Shown here one piece after another: positions 25,955 to 33,835 of a stretch of DNA of 64,000 nucleotides. Under the pieces are notes generated by a model that searched no databases, was not told the origin of the DNA, and was given only the letters and a program-made list of their open reading frames with translations. Both the position numbers and the translations under genes were made by a program. How positions within the stretch are numbered: the first letter of the stretch is position 1; each line of letters opens with the position of its first letter. Origin of the DNA: Clostridium sp. (GTDB taxonomy: Bacteria; Bacillota; Clostridia; Lachnospirales; Lachnospiraceae); the NCBI GenBank assembly GCA_018377235.1, contig JAGZZT010000002.1, positions 124,001-188,000 on the forward strand, read 5' to 3'.

Positions 25955-27274
25955 ATGAACAAGGTAGTAAAATTCGGCGGAAGTTCTCTCGCCAACGCAA
26001 AACAATTTAAAAAAGTAAAGGATATTATCACAGCGGACAAATCCCGGCGCTATGTGATTCCCTCCGCTCCCGGAAAACGGACAAATAACGATGAAAAGGT
26101 AACGGATCTTCTCTACGCTTGTTACAGCGCAGCGTCTGAAGGCCGCAGCTACAAGAAAATTTTCGATACCATCACCGCCCGCTATGAGCAGATCATCACA
26201 GGCCTTGACTTAAATGTGAATCTGGACTACGAATTTAAAACCATTGAAGAAAACTTCCTGGCAAAAAAAGGCCGGGACTACGCGGCATCCAGAGGCGAAT
26301 ACTTAAACGGTATTATCATGGCAGCCTATCTGGGATATGAGTTTGTCGACGCAGCCGATGTTATCTGCTTCGATGCAGATGGTTCTTTCCTTTCAGAGAA
26401 GACGAACCAGGAGCTTTCAGCCCGTCTTTCCAAAGTTTCAAAGGCCGTTATCCCTGGATTTTACGGCTCTATGCCGGACGGTTCTGTGAAAACCTTCTCC
26501 AGAGGCGGATCTGATATTACTGGTTCTTTAGTGGCCAGAGCCGTTCACGCAGATCTGTACGAAAACTGGACCGATGTGTCCGGTTTCCTGGTAGCGGATC
26601 CCAGAATCGTTGATAACCCTGAGCCAATCGAAACTATTACATACAGAGAGCTGCGGGAGCTGTCCTATATGGGCGCCAGCGTGCTCCACGAGGAAGCCAT
26701 CTTCCCAGTGAGAAAAGAGGGCATTCCGATCAATATCAAAAATACAAACCGTCCGTCTGATCCCGGTACTATGATCGTTGAAAGCACCTTAAAGCGCCCT
26801 CACTATACCATCACAGGGATTGCAGGAAAAAAAGGGTTCTGCGCTGTCAATATTGAAAAGGCCATGATGAACGCAGAGATCGGATTTGGCAGAAAAGTTC
26901 TGGATGTATTTGAAAAATATGGCATTTCCTTTGAACACATGCCATCCGGTATTGATACCATGAGCATCTTTGTACAGCAGAGCCTGTTTGAAGATCATGA
27001 GCAGTCCGTCATCGCAGGTATTCACCGGGCAGTAGAACCAGATCATATTGAGCTGGATTCCGATCTGGCCCTCATCGCTGTAGTAGGGCGGGGAATGAAA
27101 TCTGCCCGCGGTACGGCCGGCAGAATTTTCTCAGCTCTGGCTCATGCCAGAGTCAACGTCAAAATGATCGACCAGGGCTCCAGCGAGTTAAACATTATCA
27201 TCGGTGTGAGAAATGAGGATTTCGAGACAGCAGTAAAAGCCATCTACGATATCTTCGTCACCGCAGAAATCTAA
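25955..27274 (+). CDS. lysC: Aspartate kinase
   Basis: 439 residues. The substrate loop KFGGSSLANAKQFKKV opens the kinase domain, and FSRGGSDITGSLVA is the second nucleotide-binding signature. Two ACT domains follow residue 300 (GITGIAGKKGFCAVN-type region; ALIAVVGRGMKSARGTAGRIF), the lysine/threonine feedback site. It phosphorylates aspartate at the head of the Lys/Met/Thr pathway. AGGAGGAG precedes ATG, and the gene is 79 bases after the signal peptidase gene with no obvious terminator between, so co-transcription is likely. A strong terminator follows. No lysine riboswitch is visible. Confidence 0.93.
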   Translation: MNKVVKFGGSSLANAKQFKKVKDIITADKSRRYVIPSAPGKRTNNDEKVTDLLYACYSAASEGRSYKKIFDTITARYEQIITGLDLNVNLDYEFKTIEENFLAKKGRDYAASRGEYLNGIIMAAYLGYEFVDAADVICFDADGSFLSEKTNQELSARLSKVSKAVIPGFYGSMPDGSVKTFSRGGSDITGSLVARAVHADLYENWTDVSGFLVADPRIVDNPEPIETITYRELRELSYMGASVLHEEAIFPVRKEGIPINIKNTNRPSDPGTMIVESTLKRPHYTITGIAGKKGFCAVNIEKAMMNAEIGFGRKVLDVFEKYGISFEHMPSGIDTMSIFVQQSLFEDHEQSVIAGIHRAVEPDHIELDSDLALIAVVGRGMKSARGTAGRIFSALAHARVNVKMIDQGSSELNIIIGVRNEDFETAVKAIYDIFVTAEI

Positions 27275-27313
27275 TTTTTCAGGGGGGCCTGTTTACAGGC
27301 AGAATTTTGAGAC

Positions 27314-27365
27314 AAAAAGAAGCTTTTTAGATCTGTAAAATACTAAAAAGCTTCTTTTTTTATTC
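27314..27365 (+). terminator. Terminator after aspartate kinase
   Basis: aaaaagaagctttttag (27314-27330) pairs perfectly with ctaaaaagcttcttttt (27343-27359) around a 12-nt loop, followed by T-rich sequence. Confidence 0.85.
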
Positions 27366-27410
27366 TTTTTATTTTATTATTTCTATCTCATTATTAGGAG
27401 GTCATGACGA

Positions 27411-27971
27411 TTGATTTTAAATTTAGCCGCTTTTTTTATTATTCCCGGATACACTCTCCTGTTTGTCAGGAACTTCAGCCTGTTCTCTCTGAACTTTTCC
27501 GTCATCGGAAATATGCTGGGACGGAAGAAAGGCTTCTGCCTGTGGGGAATCATGACAGGCTGGTACTTTTATGCAGTTCTCTCCCAGGTATCTGCCCGCC
27601 TAAGGCTCTGCAAAGGCGTCCGCTGCCTGGTACACACGGCGCTTTTCCTGCTGTTCTGCGCTGTCACCACGCCTTATCTTCCGGAGGAACTTCCTTTTAA
27701 GGCCTTTCTCCACATCGTGTTCGCCATGGCCTCGGCTCTGTGCCTGTGCCTCTACCTGTTCTTCGCCGCCTGGCGGCTTCTGGATGAGGATCGGACGGCC
27801 GGACTGATTACTCTGTGGTGTCTGGCAGTTATCCTTCTCATATCCGCCGCGCTCCTGATTCTGGTGGGAATCGTCAGCAGCGCTCTGGAAATTTTCTTTA
27901 CCTTCTCCACAGTGTTTTTAAGCCGTTACCTTTATGGAAAAACGAACAGGCTTATTTCTCAATCTCCATAA
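27411..27971 (+). CDS. Polytopic membrane protein of unknown function
   Basis: 186 residues starting at TTG 27411, with a perfect AGGAGG 9 nt upstream; a nearer ATG at 27404 is only 2 nt from that site and reads a different frame. About six hydrophobic segments, Leu/Phe/Cys-rich, with short basic loops (LGRKKGF, SARLRLCKG) and a polar end (YGKTNRLISQSP). No family recognised. Its last 20 bases overlap the 3' end of rpiB on the other strand, so the two transcripts converge. Confidence 0.72.
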   Translation: MILNLAAFFIIPGYTLLFVRNFSLFSLNFSVIGNMLGRKKGFCLWGIMTGWYFYAVLSQVSARLRLCKGVRCLVHTALFLLFCAVTTPYLPEELPFKAFLHIVFAMASALCLCLYLFFAAWRLLDEDRTAGLITLWCLAVILLISAALLILVGIVSSALEIFFTFSTVFLSRYLYGKTNRLISQSP

Positions 27972-28389
27972 TCATATCCACCCGTCTCTGATGGCGGCCG
28001 CCTTCAAACTCAGCATTAAGCCACTCCTCGGTAATCATCTTGGCCAGCTCGCTGCCCACCACGCGGGCTCCAAAAGCCAGGACATTCGTGTTGTTGTGCA
28101 TTCTGGAAAGCTTCGCTGTGTAGGGATCGCTGCAAACGCAGGCGCGGACTCCTTTTACCTTATTTGCAGCCAGTGAAATTCCCACTCCTGTCCCGCAGAT
28201 GGTGATTCCCAGATCCGCCTCACCGGACGCCACAGCGCGGCCAACCTTCTCTCCATAAATCGGGTAATCGCAGCTCTCCGTGGAATCAGTTCCCATATTG
28301 ATTACCTCGTAGCCCTTAGACTCTACAAATTCCTTGATAATGTTTTTAAGCTCCACTGCAGAGTGGTCGTTTCCAATTGCAATTTTCAT
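27952..28389 (-). CDS. rpiB: Ribose-5-phosphate isomerase B
   Basis: 145 residues, the usual length. It starts MKIAIGNDHSAVELKN and contains CDYPIYGEKVGRAV and ITICGTGVGISLAANKVKGVRA, which hold the catalytic Cys and the phosphate-binding loop; NNTNVLAFGARVVG is the second signature. It interconverts ribose-5-P and ribulose-5-P. AGGAGAG precedes ATG. The 140 bases upstream of it are AT-rich with a long pyrimidine tract on the plus strand and carry no gene. Confidence 0.94.
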   Translation of the reverse strand: MKIAIGNDHSAVELKNIIKEFVESKGYEVINMGTDSTESCDYPIYGEKVGRAVASGEADLGITICGTGVGISLAANKVKGVRACVCSDPYTAKLSRMHNNTNVLAFGARVVGSELAKMITEEWLNAEFEGGRHQRRVDMIMEIEK

Positions 28390-28530
28390 AACTCATCTCT
28401 CCTGTTTAATTTCGTTGATTTATGTTATTTTTTCTTTTATCTAATTTTTCTGTTTTATTCTGTTTTTTTGTTCTATTTGTGTTATCTTATTTTTTGATTC
28501 TTTTTGCTGGTGACTTAATTTCCTTATTTC

Positions 28531-29478
28531 CTAGAATTCTGTTGTCTTTCTCACATTGGATTCCAGCAGGCGGCTGTAACCCAGCCAGCCGTTATTTTCC
28601 CCGGCTCCAGCCATAATTTCGTTCATGGTTTCCAGCTTGGCGTCCGCATTGTCTGCCAGGCTTAATGCCACAGCCTCAAACAGAGCGGGCTTTTTCGGGG
28701 AACCGTATTCCAGCTCGCCGTGATGTGCCAGAATGCAGTGCTTCAGCTCTGAGGCCAGCTTTTCCGGAAATCCTGGAATCTGGCGGATCCTCTCTGAGAC
28801 CATTTCTGTTCCGATGATAATATGCCCCAGAAGCTGTCCGTCATCTGTGTAGTCATTTTCCGGAAATGCGGAAAGCTCTCTTGTCTTGCCAATATCATGG
28901 AACAAAGCCGCAGTAAGAAGCAGATCCCGGTTCAGCCGCGGATACACAGCTGCAAAGTAGTCGCACAGCTTCATAACGCTCAGTGTGTGCTCCAGAAGTC
29001 CTCCTACAAAGCCGTGGTGGACACTCTTGGCTGCTGAATGGAAACAAAAGCGGCGGACGAAATCCTGATCCTCCACATAGTAGCTGGAAGCCAGCTTCTT
29101 CAGATGCGGATTCTTCATGGACTCAATTAACGCCCTAAGATCCTGGTACATGACCTTTACATCCTTCGAGCTGACCGGAAGATAATCGCTCTCTGCATAC
29201 TCTCCCTCGTCGGCTCTGCGAATCCGGCGGATGTTAACCTGATTGGCTCCCTGAAATACCGTAATATCTCCGTCAATATACACATAGTCCAAAGTCTCGA
29301 AGTTTCCGATTCCCGGAGAGCCCAAATCCCAGATTTTCGCGTCCACGGTTCCAGTCTTATCCTGCAGCGTCAGCGCCCCGTATTCCTTTCCATTCTTTGT
29401 CAGGGCAATCTGCTTTTTCTTGCAGAGATACACATCAGAAATGTGCATGCCGTCGTGGAACTGTCCAATATATTTCAT
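28531..29478 (-). CDS. yhaM: YhaM-type 3'-5' exoribonuclease
   Basis: 315 residues. An N-terminal OB-fold (YGALTLQDKTGTVDAKIWDLG) binds nucleic acid, and an HD domain follows (GGLLEHTLSVMKLCDYF, AALFHDIGKTREL, CILAHHGELEYGSPKKPA). This order and length match YhaM of Bacilli and Clostridia, which trims short RNAs or DNA from the 3' end. GAGAGGAT precedes ATG. The pseudo-HtrA gene lies 45 bases upstream on the same strand. Confidence 0.9.
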   Translation of the reverse strand: MKYIGQFHDGMHISDVYLCKKKQIALTKNGKEYGALTLQDKTGTVDAKIWDLGSPGIGNFETLDYVYIDGDITVFQGANQVNIRRIRRADEGEYAESDYLPVSSKDVKVMYQDLRALIESMKNPHLKKLASSYYVEDQDFVRRFCFHSAAKSVHHGFVGGLLEHTLSVMKLCDYFAAVYPRLNRDLLLTAALFHDIGKTRELSAFPENDYTDDGQLLGHIIIGTEMVSERIRQIPGFPEKLASELKHCILAHHGELEYGSPKKPALFEAVALSLADNADAKLETMNEIMAGAGENNGWLGYSRLLESNVRKTTEF

Positions 29479-29522
29479 GTCTTATCCTCTCACTTCTAAT
29501 TCACTCTTAATCATTTTTTATC

Positions 29523-30842
29523 CTACCGCCCTCTGACTGCCACCTGATACTCTAAGGATGTGTAGCCGTCGCGGCCCTTGCGCATCACAGTCACCGCTGC
29601 CGCATCTCCTGGCTGAGAGCTGGAAATCTGCGTATTCAGTTCCTTCAGAGTAGCCACATCCCGGCCATTGAACTGTACAATAATGTCGCCATTCTGGAGT
29701 CCCGCTTCGTAGGCCGGTCCCCCTGAAATAGCGTCTGTAATGTAAACGCCTCTGGGAATCCCCTCGGCCTGCATCGCCTCGCTGACCTCCTGTCCCTTAA
29801 TTCCGAAATAGGCCGGCTCTACTCCGTTTGTCATCTTTTCCAGAATTCCCTTGTAATCGGAAATACTCATCACAGATTCAGAAACAATGGCATTTTCTCC
29901 CTTCAGGCTGTTGTCTGTCCAGCCGATAATTTCGCCGTTCAGATTCATAATAAACGTGCCCGCCTCCCCACTGCTGTTAAGATCAGTAAACAGGATTCTG
30001 GAGACTCCATCTGTCACTGGCACATTCCGGGCCACATAGGTAACAGCTCCGTATACAGATGAATGAACCATGCCTGCCGGTGCTCCTACACCAATTACCA
30101 CATCTCCTGCCTTCACAGAGTAAGAATTGCCCAGCGGAATAACCTGTATCTCCTCCCGGAGTTCTGGATCCACCGCCGCCGCGTCCGCTTGAACCACAGC
30201 CATCCCTGTCACACCATCGTTCTGGAGAACCGAAGCCGGAGCCTCCGTTCCGTCAAAAAATTCCACACAGATAGAATCCGCCTGGGACACAGCCGAAGAT
30301 CTGGTCAGAATAATATATGCGCTGCTTGTCCTGGCAATAACCGCTCCTGCGCAGTATCCGCTGGTTTCAATGGGGTTTCCAAACAAATCTGTCTGCTGCT
30401 TTCCCGAATGCACAGTGACGATTCCATGATCTGCCTGCTGTTCAACCGCGCGCACACTGTCATACATGGACTTTAAATCCTCTGAGGTAAACTTATAGGT
30501 TTCCATGTAGGCTTTCACTGCCTCATCCACCGGAACGGTCTCCTCCATCCCGCCGGATGTCTGAGCTGAACCACTCTCCTCCGGCTGCGCCTCCGGATCA
30601 TCTCTGTTAAACTCTATAGCAGCGCTCTCTCCCTGAGGATCTTCTCCCCATCTATCCTCTGACCACGATCTGACGGCTGTAAAACTCAAAGCTGACACCG
30701 CTCCAAACGCAGCAGCAGCCAGAAGAAACGCAGCAGCCCGCGCCGCAATCTGCCCCTTCGTCAGCGGGGGCTTCACGATCTTTTCCCGCATAAACTCACG
30801 CCTGCGGGGTTCCTTTTTATCAGGTCCTTCGGTATCTGGCAT
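29523..30842 (-). CDS. HtrA/DegP-like PDZ protein lacking the protease catalytic triad
   Basis: 439 residues from ATG 30842 (AAGGGA upstream; 43 bases after the predicted transcription start). A cytoplasmic basic N-terminus and a membrane helix (about 33-55) are followed by a chymotrypsin-like domain (130-335) and one PDZ domain (about 345-437: GVYITDAISGGPAYEAGLQNGDIIVQFNG). The layout matches Gram-positive HtrA, but the His site reads ILTRSSAV (Ser183), the Asp site reads GMAVV (Gly213) and the GNSGG serine site reads GEAGT (Ala294). All three replacements fall in otherwise recognisable motifs, so it is very probably a pseudoprotease, perhaps a regulator or scaffold at the membrane. Confidence 0.85.
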   Translation of the reverse strand: MPDTEGPDKKEPRRREFMREKIVKPPLTKGQIAARAAAFLLAAAAFGAVSALSFTAVRSWSEDRWGEDPQGESAAIEFNRDDPEAQPEESGSAQTSGGMEETVPVDEAVKAYMETYKFTSEDLKSMYDSVRAVEQQADHGIVTVHSGKQQTDLFGNPIETSGYCAGAVIARTSSAYIILTRSSAVSQADSICVEFFDGTEAPASVLQNDGVTGMAVVQADAAAVDPELREEIQVIPLGNSYSVKAGDVVIGVGAPAGMVHSSVYGAVTYVARNVPVTDGVSRILFTDLNSSGEAGTFIMNLNGEIIGWTDNSLKGENAIVSESVMSISDYKGILEKMTNGVEPAYFGIKGQEVSEAMQAEGIPRGVYITDAISGGPAYEAGLQNGDIIVQFNGRDVATLKELNTQISSSQPGDAAAVTVMRKGRDGYTSLEYQVAVRGR

Positions 30843-30888
30843 CTTTCTTTTCCCTTCATACGTCTTAATCTCAGGAACACATATATGT

Positions 30889-30917
30889 ATTATACGGTTC
30901 TTCGCAGGTGATTGCAA
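30889..30917 (-). promoter_or_regulatory. Promoter of the HtrA-like gene
   Basis: Minus-strand TTGCAA (30917-30912), 17-bp spacer and TATAAT (30894-30889), 47 bases before ATG 30842. From 30918 to about 31285 I see no gene or clear structure. Confidence 0.65.
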
Positions 30918-31285
30918 GAATATTGTGGGAAAATCGCCGGGAGGCAGACGGCGGTGAAGATCTATTCCGACAAATCCGCCATTTTGTCAGTTCCTTCTTA
31001 TATACAGAAGCGGGTAGGGATTTCCCCTGTACACTGATGCTGCATTTTTTTCATAAAAATATCGTACAGGCGTTTCCTAATGTATCATAAGTTTGCTGCT
31101 GCTTCATTATGAAGGAAAGTAACCCTGTATGACAGACTCATTGATTTTCTTTTGTGAAAAAGAATTACCGCCATCTTTTTCCTAATCTCTGCAGCCGAAT
31201 CTGTTTTAACAGAACAAGACGCACACTGTTCCAGACAATGCAACTGTGGCTTATTTTTGAAATAGAGGCGATAAAACTTTCCCTC

Positions 31286-31314
31286 TTGTATCCTGCGGCT
31301 GGATATGTTATATT
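31286..31314 (+). promoter_or_regulatory. Promoter of a candidate small RNA
   Basis: TTGTAT (31286-31291), exactly 17 bp, TATATT (31309-31314). A terminator-type hairpin begins about 70 bases downstream and no open frame follows. Confidence 0.55.
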
Positions 31315-31319
31315 AAACA

Positions 31320-31423
31320 TAGAAAAGGGAAGCCACAGAGACGGCCTACCCTCAACAACTTATAACTTTACATCTTTACGATGTCAGCCGTCAGCTAGTG
31401 CGAATAGTTGGCGGCTATTTTCT
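31320..31423 (+). ncRNA. Candidate small RNA, type I antitoxin-like
   Basis: The span between the promoter at 31286-31314 and a hairpin at 31386-31416 (agccgtcagcta / tagttggcggct, two G-U pairs) followed by attttct would give an RNA of about 104 nt. The body has a purine-rich 5' end (agaaaagggaagccacagag) and acggcctacc. The arrangement resembles the antisense RNAs of clostridial type I toxin-antitoxin loci (small holin-like toxins). No toxin frame is evident on the opposite strand, so it may be an orphan or a relic. This assignment rests on layout and memory of similar loci, not on a search. Confidence 0.4.
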
Positions 31424-31487
31424 ATCCTTAAAAATCTGATTCATCTCTGCTTATATTCCTCATCAGAAACTTCTTTAAAAAACAAAT

Positions 31488-31991
31488 TTACGCTTTCCCT
31501 CTCTGTTCCAGCAGTTCAAACACCTCGTCCATATCCATTTCAAACATGGCGACGTCTGCCCGGACTGTGGAAAAATAGTAGGCGACGTTTTCTGCCCCAA
31601 ATTCCTGTTCCAGCTGCTCCCACTGCGAAGTCAGCCCAATACAGAAGGCCAGAGTATCGCTTCCAAGGGACTCCATATACCAGCGGATCTGATACTTGGG
31701 AGAGACGTATTTCTGAATGCTCTTCAGCGTCGTATCCCTGTCTGTGCAGTCGTCTCCATAAGGAACTGCTCTGCTGACGCCGTCCTTTCTCAGAAAAATA
31801 TCTATTCCCCGCTCTTTCTCTGATTCCGCGCACTCAAACTGAATTTTATCCTCATCTGACAGTTTTTTATTGAAATAGTTGATAATGGAATCGTCGAAGT
31901 CCCGCCAGTCAATCCAGATCAGCTCGCCGCTGTCCCAAAATTCGTCTTTTGCATCATCCGGCGCTGATAAAAGCTTTCTTATTTCTTCCAA
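31488..31991 (-). CDS. Hypothetical cytoplasmic protein
   Basis: 167 residues from TTG 31991, preceded by GGGAGG with 8-nt spacing. Acidic and Trp/Tyr-rich (WDSGELIWIDWRDFDD, YQIRWYMESLGSDTLAFC), without signal peptide or membrane segment. Size, acidity and isolation recall immunity-type proteins of polymorphic toxin systems, but no toxin is adjacent and I recognise no family. It ends a run of five short genes (31488-33488) of unknown function. Confidence 0.65.
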   Translation of the reverse strand: MEEIRKLLSAPDDAKDEFWDSGELIWIDWRDFDDSIINYFNKKLSDEDKIQFECAESEKERGIDIFLRKDGVSRAVPYGDDCTDRDTTLKSIQKYVSPKYQIRWYMESLGSDTLAFCIGLTSQWEQLEQEFGAENVAYYFSTVRADVAMFEMDMDEVFELLEQRGKA

Positions 31992-32058
31992 TTGTGTATC
32001 CTCCCAAATCCTTTGCTATGTGTCTAACTGGCAAATATACAATCCCCCGGTATCTGCG

Positions 32059-32466
32059 TTATTTTTTCTCCCGCTCTCTTTTTTCCAAAATGACGGGAGG
32101 AATTTCAGCAAATCTTCTCAGGAGATAAGCCTTTCCCTTCTCCCCTCTCCATTTGTGCCAAAACCAAAGCGCGCTGCTGCAAAAAAGCGCCGCTGCAATC
32201 AGAAACGGATGACGGAACTCTGCCCTGTCCAGAATCGCATAGCTTATCAAAGCAGAAGCCGCGATAGCGCCTCCGGCTATGCCCAGGGCAATTCTGACTA
32301 CTTTTTCCTGGGACAGCTCCAGAAAATAATTATCCCATTCTTCGGAATTAAATTTAAGCTGCCTGCCTTTGATCCAAAACAGAAGAAGAACTGACGCTAA
32401 CGCAATCCCCTTGCTGGAAAGGACGTTTATCACTGCTGAGCCTGCTAAAATCATACCTTTTACCAT
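32059..32466 (-). CDS. Hypothetical membrane protein
   Basis: 135 residues from ATG 32466 (AAGGGG, 9 nt). An N-terminal hydrophobic segment (about 5-30), a polar stretch EEWDNYFLELSQEK, two central helices (about 58-80 and 88-104) and a strongly basic C-terminus (REREKK). Same strand as and 3 bases from the next upstream gene. No family recognised. Confidence 0.65.
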   Translation of the reverse strand: MVKGMILAGSAVINVLSSKGIALASVLLLFWIKGRQLKFNSEEWDNYFLELSQEKVVRIALGIAGGAIAASALISYAILDRAEFRHPFLIAAALFCSSALWFWHKWRGEKGKAYLLRRFAEIPPVILEKREREKK

Positions 32467-32469
32467 GAC

Positions 32470-32670
32470 TTATTTCCCCTTATGTTCTTTTAAAAATTCT
32501 ATCGTCTTCTTTGCTATAACAGCCGCGCACAGAAAACCTGCTATACCGCAGATAACCGCGTCTGCCTTGTCTGCCACGCCGTCTGTACGGCGCATCCCAT
32601 AATAATAAATGGTCCATATCAATATCAGCACAGAGCCGCTGATACTGTGCCAAAAAGATTTCCTATTCAT
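32470..32670 (-). CDS. Small two-helix membrane protein
   Basis: 66 residues. Two hydrophobic helices (about 7-25 and 37-53) joined by RRTDGVADKADA, with a basic tail (LKEHKGK). It overlaps the upstream gene by 8 bases and has GAGGCGG upstream of ATG 32670. No family recognised; probably the second gene of the small-membrane-protein run. Confidence 0.6.
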   Translation of the reverse strand: MNRKSFWHSISGSVLILIWTIYYYGMRRTDGVADKADAVICGIAGFLCAAVIAKKTIEFLKEHKGK

Positions 32671-33130
32671 ATCGCCGCCTCATCTTTCTCACTATCCAGC
32701 AGTAAACAGCCGCTGTTCCGGCCGGAATCAACGCCAGATAACTGACAATGTTAAAAAGAGTAAAATTGTAGGTATTGGACACCTCTCCAAACTCCAGAAG
32801 ATATCGGCAGACCATTCCTATGGCAGTGAGGAGAAACGTCGTTATGTAAACCTTCTTTCCCCTGCCAGGCCCGAAAATTCCAGCTGACGCCAGGGCAATC
32901 ACGCCGTAGCTTGACACCAGCACATACAGCCCGCTAAAGTCCAAAGGAAACGGTTCGCTTCTGATAGGAAATACAAAACAGCCTGCAAAAATGATATAAC
33001 CCAGAAGCAACACTCTGGGAAGCCCAGAATAAGCCCCAGACAGTTTCTCGAATCGTCCAGTTCTAACTATCAGACAAAAAACCCCTGCGAAAATTAAAAC
33101 AGAAATGATATAAACTGCTGCAAATGCCAT
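32663..33130 (-). CDS. Hypothetical polytopic membrane protein
   Basis: 155 residues from ATG 33130, chosen for GGGGGA 7 nt upstream (ATG 33169 would overlap the preceding gene and has no site). Five hydrophobic segments (about 3-20, 35-52, 62-82, 90-108 and 120-142) and a basic end (RKMRRRYE). No family recognised. It is followed by the 66-aa membrane protein with overlapping codons, suggesting the two act together. Confidence 0.65.
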   Translation of the reverse strand: MAFAAVYIISVLIFAGVFCLIVRTGRFEKLSGAYSGLPRVLLLGYIIFAGCFVFPIRSEPFPLDFSGLYVLVSSYGVIALASAGIFGPGRGKKVYITTFLLTAIGMVCRYLLEFGEVSNTYNFTLFNIVSYLALIPAGTAAVYCWIVRKMRRRYE

Positions 33131-33152
33131 ATTCTTCCCCCTTTCCCCCACT

Positions 33153-33488
33153 CTATTCAATCCTGACACAAACCGGGCCGATTGTAAGATTTCCTGCTCC
33201 CGCCGCCGTGTACCATCTTCCTTTTTCCAGTCGAATCTTTTCTGGCGCGCCAGGCGTAATATACCCTATCTCATATCTCTCCCCAGTTTCAACATCTGTA
33301 AAAAGCACACTCGTATCACAGTCTCCGCTCACCTTCACCGTTCCAAACAGGGGCTGTATCTGTTCTGATTTAAGCCCCCCATCACTGCCTGCAAGTGTAA
33401 AGGTATATTTCCTTTGAACACTAATATGAAGAAAAACTGCGGCTGTCAATATCGCGGCAATACATAAAATCAGCTGTTTCTTTTTCAC
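33153..33488 (-). CDS. Hypothetical membrane-anchored or exported protein
   Basis: 111 residues from GTG 33488, chosen because GGAGG sits 8 nt upstream; a longer frame to 33596 lacks a site. It starts with a basic patch and one hydrophobic segment (KKKQLILCIAAILTAAVFLHI), then a small beta-rich extracellular domain (YTFTLAGSDG, TVKVSGDC, SVLFTDVETGERYEIGYI, NLTIGPVCVRIE). First gene of the orphan run. No family recognised. Confidence 0.6.
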   Translation of the reverse strand: MKKKQLILCIAAILTAAVFLHISVQRKYTFTLAGSDGGLKSEQIQPLFGTVKVSGDCDTSVLFTDVETGERYEIGYITPGAPEKIRLEKGRWYTAAGAGNLTIGPVCVRIE

Positions 33489-33626
33489 TGCGTCACCCTC
33501 CTCATATCCTCCACTTCCAACCTTTGCCCCATTCTCTGTATCTACATTATAGCAATCCCGCATTCCCACCACAATAAAGAAATCTTTACGATTCATTACA
33601 ATTCAGCCATATCGCAAATCCGCCGA

Positions 33627-33656
33627 TTGCAGGCCCCGCCTGAGCTATGATATAAT
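33627..33656 (+). promoter_or_regulatory. Predicted promoter of mutS2 leader
   Basis: TTGCAG (33627-33632), 18-bp spacer and TATAAT (33651-33656). The start point falls at about 33662, exactly at the first arm of the structured leader. Confidence 0.55.
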
Positions 33657-33660
33657 ATAT

Positions 33661-33795
33661 CCCATCAGCAGGAAAACAGACGGCTGCGAAGCAGACATTT
33701 GTTTTCACCTGATGGGATAACGAGTAAACTGTCTGCGCGGCAGACAATAAGCACGAAGTGCGCGTTTACGAGTCTTTTTAATCAGCAGGAAAACA
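33661..33795 (+). promoter_or_regulatory. Structured leader with duplicated arm upstream of mutS2
   Basis: Hairpin A: 33661-33678 (cccatcagcaggaaaaca) pairs with 33700-33716 (tgttttcacctgatggg), enclosing a small stem ctgc-gaa-gcag (33684-33694). Domain B: gtaaac (33724-33729) and gtttac (33764-33769) enclose tgtctgc-gcg-gcagaca (33730-33746) and gcac-gaa-gtgc (33751-33761), a three-way junction, followed by a T5 run (33775-33779). Then 33781-33795 (atcagcaggaaaaca) repeats the left arm of A and could pair with 33700-33713 instead. The leader could therefore switch between two folds before the mutS2 ribosome site. No known riboswitch class is recognised. Confidence 0.5.
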
Positions 33796-33835
33796 GGCGG
33801 CTGTCCTCTATTAATTTTTTTATAAGGTGAATATC

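Noticed and set aside
27404..27700. ATG 27404 frame overlapping the 27411-27971 membrane protein
   Set aside because: Only 2 nt from the AGGAGG site and it encodes a Pro/Arg/His-rich out-of-frame sequence; the TTG 27411 frame is hydrophobic and correctly spaced.
21010..31046. Similar short strings ccttgtacactgacgct (near 21025) and cctgtacactgatgctgc (near 31026)
   Set aside because: Match of under 20 bases with mismatches and no shared flanks; probably chance or a very degraded repeat.
30908..31090. 60-codon plus-strand frame in the gap after the HtrA-like gene
   Set aside because: No ribosome site, it overlaps the HtrA-gene promoter on the other strand, and its composition is not protein-like.
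31154..31777. 207-codon plus-strand frame
   Set aside because: It runs through the candidate small RNA and antisense to the 31488-31991 gene; no ribosome site and Ser/Arg/Pro-rich antisense composition.
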